The notes: generated from the letters alone by a model not told the origin. A stretch of DNA of 64,000 nt from Haemophilus parainfluenzae (GCF_014931395.1 NZ_CP063120.1:1471501-1535500), one strand, 5' to 3'; counted from the first letter of the stretch, positions 10,820-19,744 are shown. Numbers and translations are program-made.

Positions 10820-10861
10820 GAAAGTGCGGTCGAATTTTATGACAAAATTGACCGCACTTTG
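10820..10861 (-). terminator. Inverted uptake-signal terminator after the SIMPL gene
   Basis: AAAGTGCGGTC and GACCGCACTTT arms flank an imperfectly paired 20-base centre, between the SIMPL-domain gene and sfsA. Confidence 0.65.
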
Positions 10862-10891
10862 TTCTTATGAATGTTGAGTAAATATTAAAAA

Positions 10892-11638
10892 TTATTCAAT
10901 GGCATATTCAATAGTGACGACTAAGCGCGCTTTTTTCTCAATAGTGCTTGTGTCGTAGCTACCAGTGTAATCGCTAGAGTCATCCGCATCGGGATTTGGT
11001 GCTTGAATGTAGAATGGCCCTTGTGAAGCGGATTTTAATACGCCAACTTTTACGTTACTGGTTTTCGCAAACTCTTCAGCACGAACATGCGCATCTTGGG
11101 TGGCTTTTGAAATTAGCTCACGTTTAATTTGTTCAAGATTTTCTAAGTAGTAATTTGGATCACCAAAACTAATATCTTGGTTGTTAGCTACTAATTGGTG
11201 AATATTGGTGAGGGCTTTTTGTAACTTAGTCAATTCTTTAGTTGAAATTCGGATTGATCTTGATGCATCAAAGCCATTCTCTCTACTTTTGGTTTCACCT
11301 TTTTCATTCTCATAATAGTCAGTATGAGTAGATACATCTAATTCGGTGATTTCTCGATTTTCATCAGTGAAACCTTGTGCTTTAAGGAAACGAACGGCTT
11401 CATTTAAGTTTTTCTGATTCGCTGCCATTGCGTCATTATAAGTTGCGCCCCAACCTGTTACGCGGATAACCCATGTACCTTGTGTTGAGGTATAGTGGCT
11501 TTCAGCCAATCCTTTTACTGAAATAGAGCCGGTTTGGCGTAAATTTTTAAATTGACTACCTAGGATAAACGCTGAAGCCATCAATCCGACGGCAAGAATA
11601 ATGCCAAAAATAGCGAGATAAGATTTTTTACTGTTCAT
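10892..11638 (-). CDS. SIMPL (DUF541) domain protein with N-terminal membrane anchor
   Basis: 248 residues. An N-terminal hydrophobic segment (residues 7-27, LAIFGIILAVGLMASAFILG) anchors or exports the protein. The rest is a SIMPL/DUF541 domain: SVKGLAESHYTS near the start, repeated SRSIRIST-type strands, and the helical ATQDAHVRAEEFAKTSNVKVG segment. SIMPL proteins form periplasmic oligomers of unclear role. Single-gene transcription unit. Confidence 0.88.
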   Translation of the reverse strand: MNSKKSYLAIFGIILAVGLMASAFILGSQFKNLRQTGSISVKGLAESHYTSTQGTWVIRVTGWGATYNDAMAANQKNLNEAVRFLKAQGFTDENREITELDVSTHTDYYENEKGETKSRENGFDASRSIRISTKELTKLQKALTNIHQLVANNQDISFGDPNYYLENLEQIKRELISKATQDAHVRAEEFAKTSNVKVGVLKSASQGPFYIQAPNPDADDSSDYTGSYDTSTIEKKARLVVTIEYAIE

Positions 11639-11866
11639 ATAATGTCCATGATGTGGAATAAAAGAGCAGTTATTATAATCTAAATTTTAGAGATGTAGAT
11701 ATACAAAATATCTTGATAAGATTAATTTTATGAAAGTTAATGATTCGCTCTAGGTTATTAATGTAGTATATGCTTTTAGATTGTTATAAAGGTATAAGAG
11801 GTAAGTTTCATTGAGTTGAAACTTCAAATAATTTTTGGTCATTCTATCAGTATGGAAAGGTGTATT

Positions 11867-12208
11867 ATGAAAATCAAGGTGATTTTATTGGGTGTGATGG
11901 GGTTGTTGCTATCACACATTGTGCTAGCTAATCATGAAATTAAATTTGATGATATTTGGAATTTTAAAATTTCCGTTACTGAAATGAAAGGGAATAGAAA
12001 AATTCACTTAACTGGTTTGTTAGGAAATAGTGCGATGGGCATATCAGATAGTAAAATAACAATTCATAATGATGAATTAAATATTATTTTGTTTGAGGAG
12101 TTAGCACAAGGTGAGTATTCAGGTAATTTGAATAAAGAAATTATCATTGAGAAACCTATTAATAAAATTACTTTTGGTTCTAATAATAAAATCGTATGGC
12201 AAGATTAA
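11867..12208 (+). CDS. Small secreted protein of unknown function
   Basis: 113 residues from the ATG at 11867, which has a GGAAAGG ribosome-binding site 7 bases upstream; an earlier in-frame ATG at 11816 lacks one. A signal peptide (MKIKVILLGVMGLLLSHIVLA) is followed by an AT-rich coding sequence for a beta-rich domain. The C-terminal pattern ITFGSNNKIVWQ resembles the FGN...IW ending of small YafY/YfjS-like envelope proteins, but this is only a likeness. It lies next to an orphan Imm40-like gene, and both have low GC compared with neighbours. Confidence 0.6.
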   Translation: MKIKVILLGVMGLLLSHIVLANHEIKFDDIWNFKISVTEMKGNRKIHLTGLLGNSAMGISDSKITIHNDELNIILFEELAQGEYSGNLNKEIIIEKPINKITFGSNNKIVWQD

Positions 12209-12329
12209 GCTCGTTTCTCACTTTTACACCATTATGAAAAATGATGGAATAGTGGGCTACTTTTGACTTTTTTACTCTACAAAGAAAACTTATGTTTAAC
12301 GACGAAAAAGGAATAAAGTATATATAATT

Positions 12330-12623
12330 ATGAATGAATTGATTGATATTTACATAAATAATGGATTCAGCTTGTTTAAGCAGGAAGAAAGTACAGTTAT
12401 CATCTCCACAAAATTATCAATGAGAGTTTTAGATATTCTGGAAGGTTTAAATGTTCTTGTTCTAGGTGGTGATATATATCGAAAATCAGGTGATGATTTT
12501 GAACATACATATGATAATTGGTATTACGCCGGTAATGTCCATAGTGAAAGTCTTGAGGTTGCTAGACAATATTTAGATAATCTAAAAGAGCAAGAATTAT
12601 ATGTATCTTTTGTTTTTAAATAG
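12330..12623 (+). CDS. Imm40-like immunity protein, orphan
   Basis: 97 residues. The central LVLGGDIYRKSGDDFEHTYD stretch followed by NWYYAG and a C-terminal SLEVARQYLDNL helix matches the pattern of Imm40 immunity proteins, which protect against polymorphic toxins delivered by kin or neighbours. No toxin gene or secretion component is adjacent. The gene is strongly AT-rich and contains no uptake signal. A weak ribosome-binding site lies before ATG 12330, so the start is a little uncertain. Confidence 0.65.
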   Translation: MNELIDIYINNGFSLFKQEESTVIISTKLSMRVLDILEGLNVLVLGGDIYRKSGDDFEHTYDNWYYAGNVHSESLEVARQYLDNLKEQELYVSFVFK

Positions 12624-12794
12624 ATTTGATATAAAAGTGTGGCGTTTTCTCAATATATTTAATTAATGTTGCGATCATAATTAATACTAAATAATAGTTT
12701 TCAATTTTTTACTTTACTAAGATCTAATTATGAACGGTATCACTTTAAGTATCTTTTCCAATTGAAGGCTAATTTACCTTGAAGTCAGTTCTCT

Positions 12795-12827
12795 AAAAAA
12801 GAGCGGTCAAATTGACCGCTCTTTTTT
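12795..12827. terminator. Inverted uptake-signal terminator between the Imm40-like gene and htrA
   Basis: Arms AAAAAAGAGCGGTCAA and TTGACCGCTCTTTTTT around a single central base; T-runs exist on both strands. It ends htrA (-) and could also end the plus-strand unit. The preceding 12624-12794 shows no gene. Confidence 0.85.
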
Positions 12828-12830
12828 ATT

Positions 12831-14222
12831 TTATTGCACTAATAAGTAGAAGTTGTTTTTACCACGTAAGATATTGAGTGCAACAGCAGATGGTTTTTCA
12901 TCTAGCGCTTTGCGTAAGTCTTGCGTGCTTTCAATTGGCTGACGGTTGATGCCGATGATGATATCACCTGATTTTAAACCGCGTTGTGCTGCCATTGAAT
13001 TTGGCTGTACTTTACTAATTTCTACACCTTTAACACCTTTTGCATCGTAGTTGTTTAAGGTTGCACCATCTAGTGCAGGAAGTTCTGTTTTACTTGCTGT
13101 TTGAGAGCCATCGTCTGCTTGTAAGGTCACTTTTACGTTGTCAGTTTTGCCATCACGTAAGTAAGTGAGCTCAATTTCTTTACCTGCACCAGAAGTCGCG
13201 ATTTTGGCACGCATTTCGGCGAAGCTTGAAATTTTCTGACCATTCATTGCAGTGATCACATCACCCGCTTTCAAGCCAGCTTTTTCGGCAGCAGAATTTG
13301 GAATGACTTCACTCACAAATGCACCTTGTTGTGCACTAACATTAAAGGCTTTTGCTAAATCGGCATTTAATTCGCCACCTTTAATACCGAGTAAACCACG
13401 ACGTACTTCACCAAATTCTAAGATTTGTTGCACAAGGTTGTTGGCTTGGTTGCTTGGAATTGCAAAGGCAATCCCGGCGTTCCCACCACTTGGAGAAATA
13501 ATCGCGGTATTAATACCAATTAATTCACCTTGTAAGTTCAATAATGCGCCACCAGAGTTACCACGGTTTACCGCCGCATCAGTTTGGATATAGTTTTCAT
13601 ATGCACCGCTATCTGAACCAGTAGAACGACCAAGTGCTGAAACAATACCTGATGTCACGGTTTGGCCTAAACCGAATGGGTTACCAATAGCAACGGTAAA
13701 ATCACCGACACGTAATTTATCGGAATCAGCCATTTTGATCGCAGTGAGATTTGCTGGTTTTTCGATTTGTACTAAAGCAATATCTGATTGTTCATCTTTT
13801 CCAACGAGTTTGGCTTTGAATTCACGTCCGTCTTGTAATTTTACAGTGATTTTATCTGCGCCATCTACCACGTGATTATTAGTTAAAACATAGCCTTTAT
13901 CTGCATTGATGATGACACCAGAACCTAAACCGCGGAAGTTGCGTGATGCACCACGATCTCCACCAAATTGTTCGCCAAATTGATCACCAAAGAAAAATTT
14001 AAATTCTTCTGGAATATCATCAGGTAATGCTGAACGGCTGTTTGCTTTTGCTTTGCCTTCAACAGAAAGGGTCACAACTGCTGCTTGTGCTTTTTCTAAC
14101 ATAGGCGCAAGGCTGCCTTGTTCGACAATTTCATTTGGAATAGCCGCTTGAGCGGATAAAGAGGTTGCAAACACGCTTAAACCTAATGCTATACCGGTTA
14201 AAACAAAATTTCTTTTCTTCAT
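12831..14222 (-). CDS. htrA: Periplasmic serine protease/chaperone HtrA (DegP/DegQ type)
   Basis: 463 residues from the ATG at 14222, chosen because a GGAG site lies 8 bases upstream and a signal peptide (ending SLSAQA) begins there; an upstream in-frame ATG adds only unlikely residues. The protease domain has His117 (NNHVVD), Asp147 (SDIAL) and Ser223 (GNSGG). Two PDZ domains follow (GLLGIKGGELN onward, and the final ~90 residues). It degrades or refolds damaged envelope proteins. A sigma-E-like promoter lies just upstream. Confidence 0.95.
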   Translation of the reverse strand: MKKRNFVLTGIALGLSVFATSLSAQAAIPNEIVEQGSLAPMLEKAQAAVVTLSVEGKAKANSRSALPDDIPEEFKFFFGDQFGEQFGGDRGASRNFRGLGSGVIINADKGYVLTNNHVVDGADKITVKLQDGREFKAKLVGKDEQSDIALVQIEKPANLTAIKMADSDKLRVGDFTVAIGNPFGLGQTVTSGIVSALGRSTGSDSGAYENYIQTDAAVNRGNSGGALLNLQGELIGINTAIISPSGGNAGIAFAIPSNQANNLVQQILEFGEVRRGLLGIKGGELNADLAKAFNVSAQQGAFVSEVIPNSAAEKAGLKAGDVITAMNGQKISSFAEMRAKIATSGAGKEIELTYLRDGKTDNVKVTLQADDGSQTASKTELPALDGATLNNYDAKGVKGVEISKVQPNSMAAQRGLKSGDIIIGINRQPIESTQDLRKALDEKPSAVALNILRGKNNFYLLVQ

Positions 14223-14264
14223 AGAGTTCTCCAAGTAAAAATAAATGATTGAATAAGTGTTCAA

Positions 14265-14291
14265 TCAGACAAAAAAATGAGGGGGATGTTC
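14265..14291 (-). promoter_or_regulatory. Sigma-E (RpoE) type promoter of htrA
   Basis: Minus strand: TGAACAT at -35, exactly 16 bp, then TCTGAT at -10. The sigma-E consensus is GAACTT-N16-TCTGA, and E. coli degP has the same spacing. Predicted start near 14258, giving a leader of about 36 bases before the htrA ATG. Confidence 0.75.
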
Positions 14292-14553
14292 AGTAAAAAC
14301 AAGGGTATTGAAAAAATATTTTTAAAAAGTGCGATAGATGTTGAAATTGTTCTTTTTGCCCGCATTTATCTAAACCTCTTTGTTAATTTGAAGGATAAAA
14401 GAATCATTCTGTTTAAATAGGGCTGGTACAACCTATTTTTACGTCAAAAACCTTGCCAGCCAAGGCGGAAATATAGTTTAATAACGCCCTGTTTTACTGC
14501 CTAGGTAGTATAAATTTTACGCAATCACATAATAATTGTGTAAGAATCAAAAT
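14292..14553. other. Non-coding htrA-aroG spacer with unexplained small hairpins
   Basis: No gene is visible. Structures seen: AAATAGG/CCTATTT stem with a 10-base loop followed by TT (14415-14440); CCTTG/CAAGG (14451-14465); a 14-of-16 palindrome TACTGCCTAGGTAGTA (14495-14510). A possible -35-like TTGTGT lies at 14536-14541 ahead of the TrpR-type operator. Their function is unknown. Confidence 0.4.
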
Positions 14554-14571
14554 GAACTAGTTTACTAGTAC
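14554..14571 (+). promoter_or_regulatory. TrpR-type operator upstream of the DAHP synthase gene
   Basis: GAACTAGTTTACTAGTAC is nearly identical to the E. coli trp operator core (GAACTAGTTAACTAGTAC; one difference at the centre). It lies 66-83 bases before the aroG start, where a -10 region would be, so TrpR with bound tryptophan should block transcription. Confidence 0.8.
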
Positions 14572-14636
14572 AAAAAATAGGTGTAGAGTAACGCCATTAG
14601 ATTTAAGCACAACATTTAAGATTTAGAGAGTGACAT

Positions 14637-15728
14637 ATGGCGACGAAGAAAGAAGAAATCGAAGTAAAAGTTGCAAATGATGATACCCGAATTGAAAAAG
14701 TCGATCAGGTATTACCTCCAATTGCCTTATTAGAAAAATTTCCAGCAAGTCAAGAAGCGGCTGATTTAGTTCATGAAACCCGTTTGCATGCGCACAATAT
14801 TATTCATGGGAAAGATGACCGTTTACTTGTGGTAATTGGTCCTTGTTCTATTCATGATCCTAAAGCCGCATTAGATTACGCAAAACGTTTAAAAGTATTA
14901 CGTGATAAATATAAAGATACACTTGAAGTGGTGATGCGCGTTTACTTTGAAAAACCGCGTACAACAGTGGGCTGGAAAGGCTTAATTAACGATCCTTATT
15001 TAAATGATACATATCGTTTAAATGATGGTTTGCGTATTGCACGTAAATTATTATCCGATATTAACAACTTAGGCGTACCATCAGCAGGTGAGTTCTTAGA
15101 TATGATCACACCACAATATGTAGCTGATTTCATGAGCTGGGGCGCAATTGGTGCGAGAACAACGGAATCTCAAGTTCATCGTGAATTAGCTTCAGGCTTA
15201 TCTTGTGCGGTAGGCTTTAAAAATGGCACAAATGGTGGCGTAAAAGTAGCCTTAGATGCAATGGGGGCGGCAGAAGCTTCGCATTACTTCTTATCTGTGA
15301 CAAAATTTGGTCATTCGGCGATTGTTTCAACAAAAGGAAATGAAGACTGCCACATCATTTTACGTGGTGGGGATAAAGGTCCTAACTATAAAGCAGAAGA
15401 CGTTGCAAAAGTTTGTGCAGAGATCGAAAAATCAGGTCGTATTCCACATGTCATGGTTGATTTCAGCCATGCAAATAGTAGCAAACAATTCAAAAAACAA
15501 ATGGAAGTTTGTGAAGATGTTTGCCGACAAATTGCAGGTGGTTCAAAACAGATCTTTGGTGTTATGGTAGAAAGTCATATTGTTGAAGGTCGTCAAGATT
15601 TAGTCGATGGTAAAGCGCAGACTTACGGACAAAGTATCACTGATGCTTGCATCGGTTGGGAAGATACAGAAATCGTGTTAAAACAGTTATCTGATGCGGT
15701 GTTAGCACGTCGTAAAGTAAATGGCTAA
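14637..15728 (+). CDS. aroG: 3-deoxy-D-arabino-heptulosonate-7-phosphate (DAHP) synthase
   Basis: Condenses phosphoenolpyruvate and erythrose-4-phosphate, the first step of the shikimate pathway. 363 residues, class I AroG/F/H type: VVIGPCSIHDPKAALDYA near residue 60, RVYFEKPRTTVGWKGL, GARTTESQVHR, and the metal-binding DFSHANSSK stretch. A TrpR-type operator precedes it, so expression should respond to tryptophan, as for E. coli aroH. Which amino acid inhibits the enzyme cannot be told from what I see. An inverted uptake-signal terminator follows. Confidence 0.93.
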   Translation: MATKKEEIEVKVANDDTRIEKVDQVLPPIALLEKFPASQEAADLVHETRLHAHNIIHGKDDRLLVVIGPCSIHDPKAALDYAKRLKVLRDKYKDTLEVVMRVYFEKPRTTVGWKGLINDPYLNDTYRLNDGLRIARKLLSDINNLGVPSAGEFLDMITPQYVADFMSWGAIGARTTESQVHRELASGLSCAVGFKNGTNGGVKVALDAMGAAEASHYFLSVTKFGHSAIVSTKGNEDCHIILRGGDKGPNYKAEDVAKVCAEIEKSGRIPHVMVDFSHANSSKQFKKQMEVCEDVCRQIAGGSKQIFGVMVESHIVEGRQDLVDGKAQTYGQSITDACIGWEDTEIVLKQLSDAVLARRKVNG

Positions 15729-15751
15729 TCAGTTTTATTTTAGATGATTAT

Positions 15752-15781
15752 AAGTGCGGTCAATTTTGACCGCACTTTTTT
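15752..15781 (+). terminator. Inverted uptake-signal terminator after aroG
   Basis: AAGTGCGGTCAA / TTGACCGCACTT with two central bases, followed by a T-run. Confidence 0.88.
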
Positions 15782-15848
15782 ATGCGCTTTGAAAAAAGGG
15801 GAGAAAAGGGGTATGCTAGCTTCAATGGAATAAGAAAGGAGATGTACG

Positions 15849-16766
15849 ATGCAGGATATGATAAATGGCTTATTAATTGTCTTAATACCGATGGTGTTAG
15901 GCTATTTATTAAAGGTCAATAATAAATCCTATATTGCAAAAATAAATCATATCGTGATGTTTTTGCTTTACATTATTCTTTTCTTAATGGGCTATTTACT
16001 TGGTCAGTTAGATGATTTAGAGCATAAACTGCCGATTATTGGCACAACTGCGGTGACGCTATCGGCGATCATTTTGGGATCCAATATGATTGGCTTGATG
16101 CTTTATGACCGCTTCAACCCAGCTGAGCCACTTAAATCACGAGGTAAAATTGATTCTCGCTGGCACTCCTTAATTGACTCGCTCAAACTTTCCGGCACAG
16201 TGGTGATCGGCACCCTTTGTGGTTTCTTATTCAAATCCTATCTCATGTTGCCTACTGGAATTAATCTGTATGTATTGATCGTACTGATTTTCTTTGTGGG
16301 GATTCAGTTAAGAAATAACGGCATTTCCTTGAAAGAAGCTCTGTTCAATAAACGAGGTTTCCAAACGGGGATGGTGTTTACTTTTACTTCATTACTAGGC
16401 GGTATCATTGCTGCTTTCGTTTTAGCGATGCCAATTACGCAAGGACTGGCGTTTGCCTCTGGAATGGGGTGGTATTCGTTATCCAGTGTAGTATTGACCA
16501 ATGCATGGGGACCTGTACAGGGCAGTATTGCCTTTTTTAATGACTTATCCCGTGAAATTGTCAGTTTATTTGTCATCCCATTATTTATGCGTCATTTCCG
16601 TTCGACTGCAATTGGGATTACAGGTGCGACAGCAATAGATTGCACTTTGCCAATTATTCAAAAAGCGGGAGGTATTGAAGTCACGCCAATTGCGATTTCA
16701 TTTGGTTTTGTAACGAATATTCTGCCACCGTTACTATTGGTTTTCTTTTCCAGTATTCCGCTATAA
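15849..16766 (+). CDS. lysO: Lysine exporter LysO (YbjE/DUF340 family)
   Basis: 305 residues with about 8 hydrophobic segments. The family signature GMGWYSLSSVVLTNAWGP is clear, followed by the C-terminal half with FNDLSREIVSLFVIPLFMR. The E. coli homologue exports lysine and toxic analogues such as thialysine across the inner membrane. GGAGATGTACG places the ribosome-binding site before ATG 15849. No lysine riboswitch is visible in the short leader. Followed by a bidirectional terminator. Confidence 0.88.
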   Translation: MQDMINGLLIVLIPMVLGYLLKVNNKSYIAKINHIVMFLLYIILFLMGYLLGQLDDLEHKLPIIGTTAVTLSAIILGSNMIGLMLYDRFNPAEPLKSRGKIDSRWHSLIDSLKLSGTVVIGTLCGFLFKSYLMLPTGINLYVLIVLIFFVGIQLRNNGISLKEALFNKRGFQTGMVFTFTSLLGGIIAAFVLAMPITQGLAFASGMGWYSLSSVVLTNAWGPVQGSIAFFNDLSREIVSLFVIPLFMRHFRSTAIGITGATAIDCTLPIIQKAGGIEVTPIAISFGFVTNILPPLLLVFFSSIPL

Positions 16767-16784
16767 AAAAGAAATACAAAAAAC

Positions 16785-16820
16785 AAAAGAGTTAATCGTT
16801 ACTTTTCGATTAACTCTTTT
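16785..16820. terminator. Bidirectional terminator between lysO and hypF
   Basis: 14-bp perfect stem (AAAAGAGTTAATCG and its complement) with an 8-base loop and T-runs on both sides; the flanking genes converge on it. Confidence 0.88.
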
Positions 16821-16844
16821 TCTTATATTTAATATTAGAGATTA

Positions 16845-19112
16845 TCAGTTTCTATGCATGGCAATAACTGCCTGACCTAAACTGAGTCCGCCATCACCCA
16901 TTGGTAGTTTATGCGCACTTAGTACATGGAATTCGCTCAGATTTTCTTTTAATAATCGTCGTAGTAGTTGGTTATGCATCACGCCGCCAGATAGCACGAT
17001 AGTACGACATTGATGTTCGCGAGCTTGGCTTGTTGCAAGTTCAGCAAAACCTTGAGCGAGAGCATAGTGAAAGGCGAAGGCTTTATCTTCAACAGGGGCA
17101 TGGTAATTTAACCAACTTTGCCAGAAATAAGCCAAATCCACTTTATTGCCGATAAGTGGCATTTTTACTGGAATATTGACCTCATTTTGTGCTTGTGTCG
17201 CCAAAGATGAGGTATTTGCTAGTGCTTCTAAATGGCAGGCAGCTTCGCCCTCCCAAGAAACAATGGTTGGTGCAATACCGAGAGCATAAGCTACGGCATC
17301 AAATAAACGACCCGCAGATGATATAGGTGGGCAATTGAGTCCACGTTCAATGGCATTGACTAATATTTGCCAATTCGGTTCTGTACAGGTTTGGGTGAGA
17401 ATTTCTTGCCATTGTGGCACAAATTGATGCAGGTGAGCCAGCCAGTTGCGCCAAGGTTGTTTAGCTGCAAGATCGCCTCCTGGCAGAGCCACAGCAGGCA
17501 GACCACCTAAATATTGACTATGTTGATAGTCAACGAGTAGACATTCGCCCCCCCAAAGTTGTCTATTTTCACCCATGCCGATACCGTCAAGTGCAAGACC
17601 GATTACAGGTTCATCGCAATGGTGTTCGGCCATTACGCTGACAATATGAGCATGATGATGAAGTACTTCGATTGGTGTGATTTGTTGCTGTTCAGCAAGT
17701 TGTTTCCCAATAGAAGATGAAAAATAGCCAGGGTGAGCATCCACCGTGATGATGTCTGGTTTAAATTGGTAAATCTGCTGAAATAATGCAAGGTTTTCAC
17801 TTAATTGTGACCGCACTTGCTCGTTTGCTGTATCACCAATATGTTGGCTTAGTACGGCTTTATTGTGACGTAGTAAGCAGAATGTATTTTTCAGATCAGA
17901 ACCCAACGCCAACACATTTTTTGTGCTTTGTGTTTCAAGTGGTATTTCATCTGGCACGTAGCCACGAGCACGACGTAGCGTTTCTAATCCATCGAAGGCA
18001 ACACGAACAAGGCTATCATCGGCGCGTTGTAAAATATCGCGATTGTGGCAAAGATAAAAATCAGCCAAGTCAGCTAATTCTTCCACAGCATGTTCATTTT
18101 TCAATACAGGAGGTTGACCGCTTGCGTTAGCAGAGGTCATGACTAGCGGACGATTAACCGCACGTAACAACAAATGTTGTAGTGGATTACTTGGAAGCAT
18201 GACGCCGATTTCTTGCAAGTTAGGCGCAATATTATCAGCAATATTGGGTACTTTATGTTTTGCTAGCAGTACAATCGGAGCTGCACTGCTGGTTAGCAAT
18301 TCTGTTTCTTGAGAACTCAAATCCTGTAAAAACTGCAGATCAGGCACCATAATGGCTAATGGTTTTGTGGGACGATGTTTCCGTTGACGTAATAAATCAA
18401 CCGTCTCTTGATTATTCGCATCACAGGCCAGATGAAAACCGCCTAAGCCTTTAACCGCGACGATGTGACCTTGTTGCAATAAAAGTGCGGTCTGTTTTAG
18501 CGCGGTTTCATGAGTAGCAAGGGTTTGTTCTCGATCTTGTAACCAGATATGGGGTCCACAGACTGAACAAGCATTAGGTTGAGCATGAAAACGACGATCA
18601 GCGGGATCTTTATATTCTTTTTCACATTGTGGACAAAGCGGAAAAACAGACATCGCCGTGTTTTTTCGGTCGTAAGGAATTGCCTTGATGATGGTAAAAC
18701 GAGGACCGCAATGGGTACAATTGGTAAAGGGGTAGTGATAACGTCGATTGTTGGGATCGAATAAGTCAGCTAAACAATGTGGACAGGTTGCTGCATCGGG
18801 AATAATTTGCGTGTCCATTTGATTGTTTTCGCTTTCCCGGATAGTAAAGCTTGTTACTGTGGCTGCTTCAGGCCAATCTATGGTGCGCTGAGTAATGTCA
18901 GTAATTTGCGCTAGAGGTGGGAGTTTATTTTGTAGGTCGGATAAAAATTGCTCAAGTGCATTTGCTGGTGGAGAGACAAAACGAATTAACACGCCTTGTC
19001 CATCATTATTGACATCTCCATTTAATCCATATTGATTTGCCAGAAGCCAGACAAAAGGGCGAAATCCCACGCCCTGAACTTTTCCTTTTATGCGTAATTC
19101 GATCCCTTGCAT
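16845..19112 (-). CDS. hypF: Carbamoyltransferase HypF (NiFe hydrogenase maturation)
   Basis: Makes the thiocarbamoyl precursor of the cyanide ligands on HypE. 755 residues. Domains in order: acylphosphatase (1-91, KVQGVGFRPF with Arg18), two zinc-finger pairs (CxxC at 110/113, 132/135, 160/163, 182/185), a YrdC domain (about 200-380), and a Kae1-like carbamoyltransferase domain with the HHHAHIVSVMAEH metal motif. ATG 19112 was chosen because AGGA sits 7 bases upstream; an earlier ATG at 19145 lies inside hypC. It forms a two-gene unit with hypC. Confidence 0.95.
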   Translation of the reverse strand: MQGIELRIKGKVQGVGFRPFVWLLANQYGLNGDVNNDGQGVLIRFVSPPANALEQFLSDLQNKLPPLAQITDITQRTIDWPEAATVTSFTIRESENNQMDTQIIPDAATCPHCLADLFDPNNRRYHYPFTNCTHCGPRFTIIKAIPYDRKNTAMSVFPLCPQCEKEYKDPADRRFHAQPNACSVCGPHIWLQDREQTLATHETALKQTALLLQQGHIVAVKGLGGFHLACDANNQETVDLLRQRKHRPTKPLAIMVPDLQFLQDLSSQETELLTSSAAPIVLLAKHKVPNIADNIAPNLQEIGVMLPSNPLQHLLLRAVNRPLVMTSANASGQPPVLKNEHAVEELADLADFYLCHNRDILQRADDSLVRVAFDGLETLRRARGYVPDEIPLETQSTKNVLALGSDLKNTFCLLRHNKAVLSQHIGDTANEQVRSQLSENLALFQQIYQFKPDIITVDAHPGYFSSSIGKQLAEQQQITPIEVLHHHAHIVSVMAEHHCDEPVIGLALDGIGMGENRQLWGGECLLVDYQHSQYLGGLPAVALPGGDLAAKQPWRNWLAHLHQFVPQWQEILTQTCTEPNWQILVNAIERGLNCPPISSAGRLFDAVAYALGIAPTIVSWEGEAACHLEALANTSSLATQAQNEVNIPVKMPLIGNKVDLAYFWQSWLNYHAPVEDKAFAFHYALAQGFAELATSQAREHQCRTIVLSGGVMHNQLLRRLLKENLSEFHVLSAHKLPMGDGGLSLGQAVIAMHRN

Positions 19113-19125
19113 AACGCAATCCTGT

Positions 19126-19401
19126 TTATTTTTGATTGAGACCAAGAAAATCGCCGACTTCGTGTTCTAGCTGGCTCATGGCAATTAAGGCTTCTTGAGT
19201 CTGTTTGGCTTCTTCTTCATCAATAATTGTCATGGCAAAACCCACATGTACGAGAACCCATTTGCCAACTAGAGGTTTTGGGTCATCCTGACAAATTAAT
19301 GAAATATTAACTTCTCTTTTTACTCCGCAGACATCGACTACAGCAAGCTGTAATGCGCTGTCAGCTACTTGAATGATCTGTCCCGGAATACCTAAACACA
19401 T
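19126..19401 (-). CDS. hypC: Hydrogenase assembly chaperone HypC
   Basis: 91 residues, beginning MCLGIPGQI with the essential Cys2. HypC carries the Fe(CN)2CO unit between HypD and the hydrogenase large subunit, here HyfG. First gene of the hypC-hypF unit, divergent from the hyf operon. E. coli has two paralogues (HypC, HybG); only this one is in the window, consistent with a single hydrogenase. Confidence 0.95.
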   Translation of the reverse strand: MCLGIPGQIIQVADSALQLAVVDVCGVKREVNISLICQDDPKPLVGKWVLVHVGFAMTIIDEEEAKQTQEALIAMSQLEHEVGDFLGLNQK

Positions 19402-19744
19402 AATCTGTCCTTAGTTAGAATGTTTATGAGATGAATTGTTTATTGTGAGGCAATAAACATACTGCGAAAAGAAATTTTATCACGTAACCATTTAAATTTG
19501 TATAGCGATATTTCAAATAGGGTGATGTTCATTTGTTGAAAATTTGTTCACATTTTTAACATAAAATTATTATGTTTCACCGTTATTTAACAGGGACATC
19601 ACAGTAATAGAAAAACAATGGAAATCTTTTGATCTTAATCACAAATTTTCGAATTACTTCTTGAGCTTTACTTTTCGACAGGAGTATCCTTACTTCTAGA
19701 GTGGTTATTGTAGAAACGTTATTTACATACAAGGAGGGGAATGT
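19402..19744. promoter_or_regulatory. Divergent hypC / hyfA control region with an FNR/CRP-like site
   Basis: TTGATCTTAATCAC at 19629-19642 matches the FNR consensus TTGAT-N4-ATCAA at 9 of 10 positions; the surrounding TTTGATCTTAATCACA also resembles a CRP site. It is placed about 42 bases before a possible hyfA start near 19677-19679, as for class II activation. No -24/-12 sigma-54 promoter (GG-N10-GC) is seen. AAGGAGGGG just before 19745 is the hyfA ribosome-binding site. The remainder of the region holds no gene. Confidence 0.55.

Noticed and set aside
19402-19744. Sigma-54 promoter for hyf
   Set aside because: No GG-N10-GC element of convincing match was found, and Haemophilus is thought to lack rpoN.
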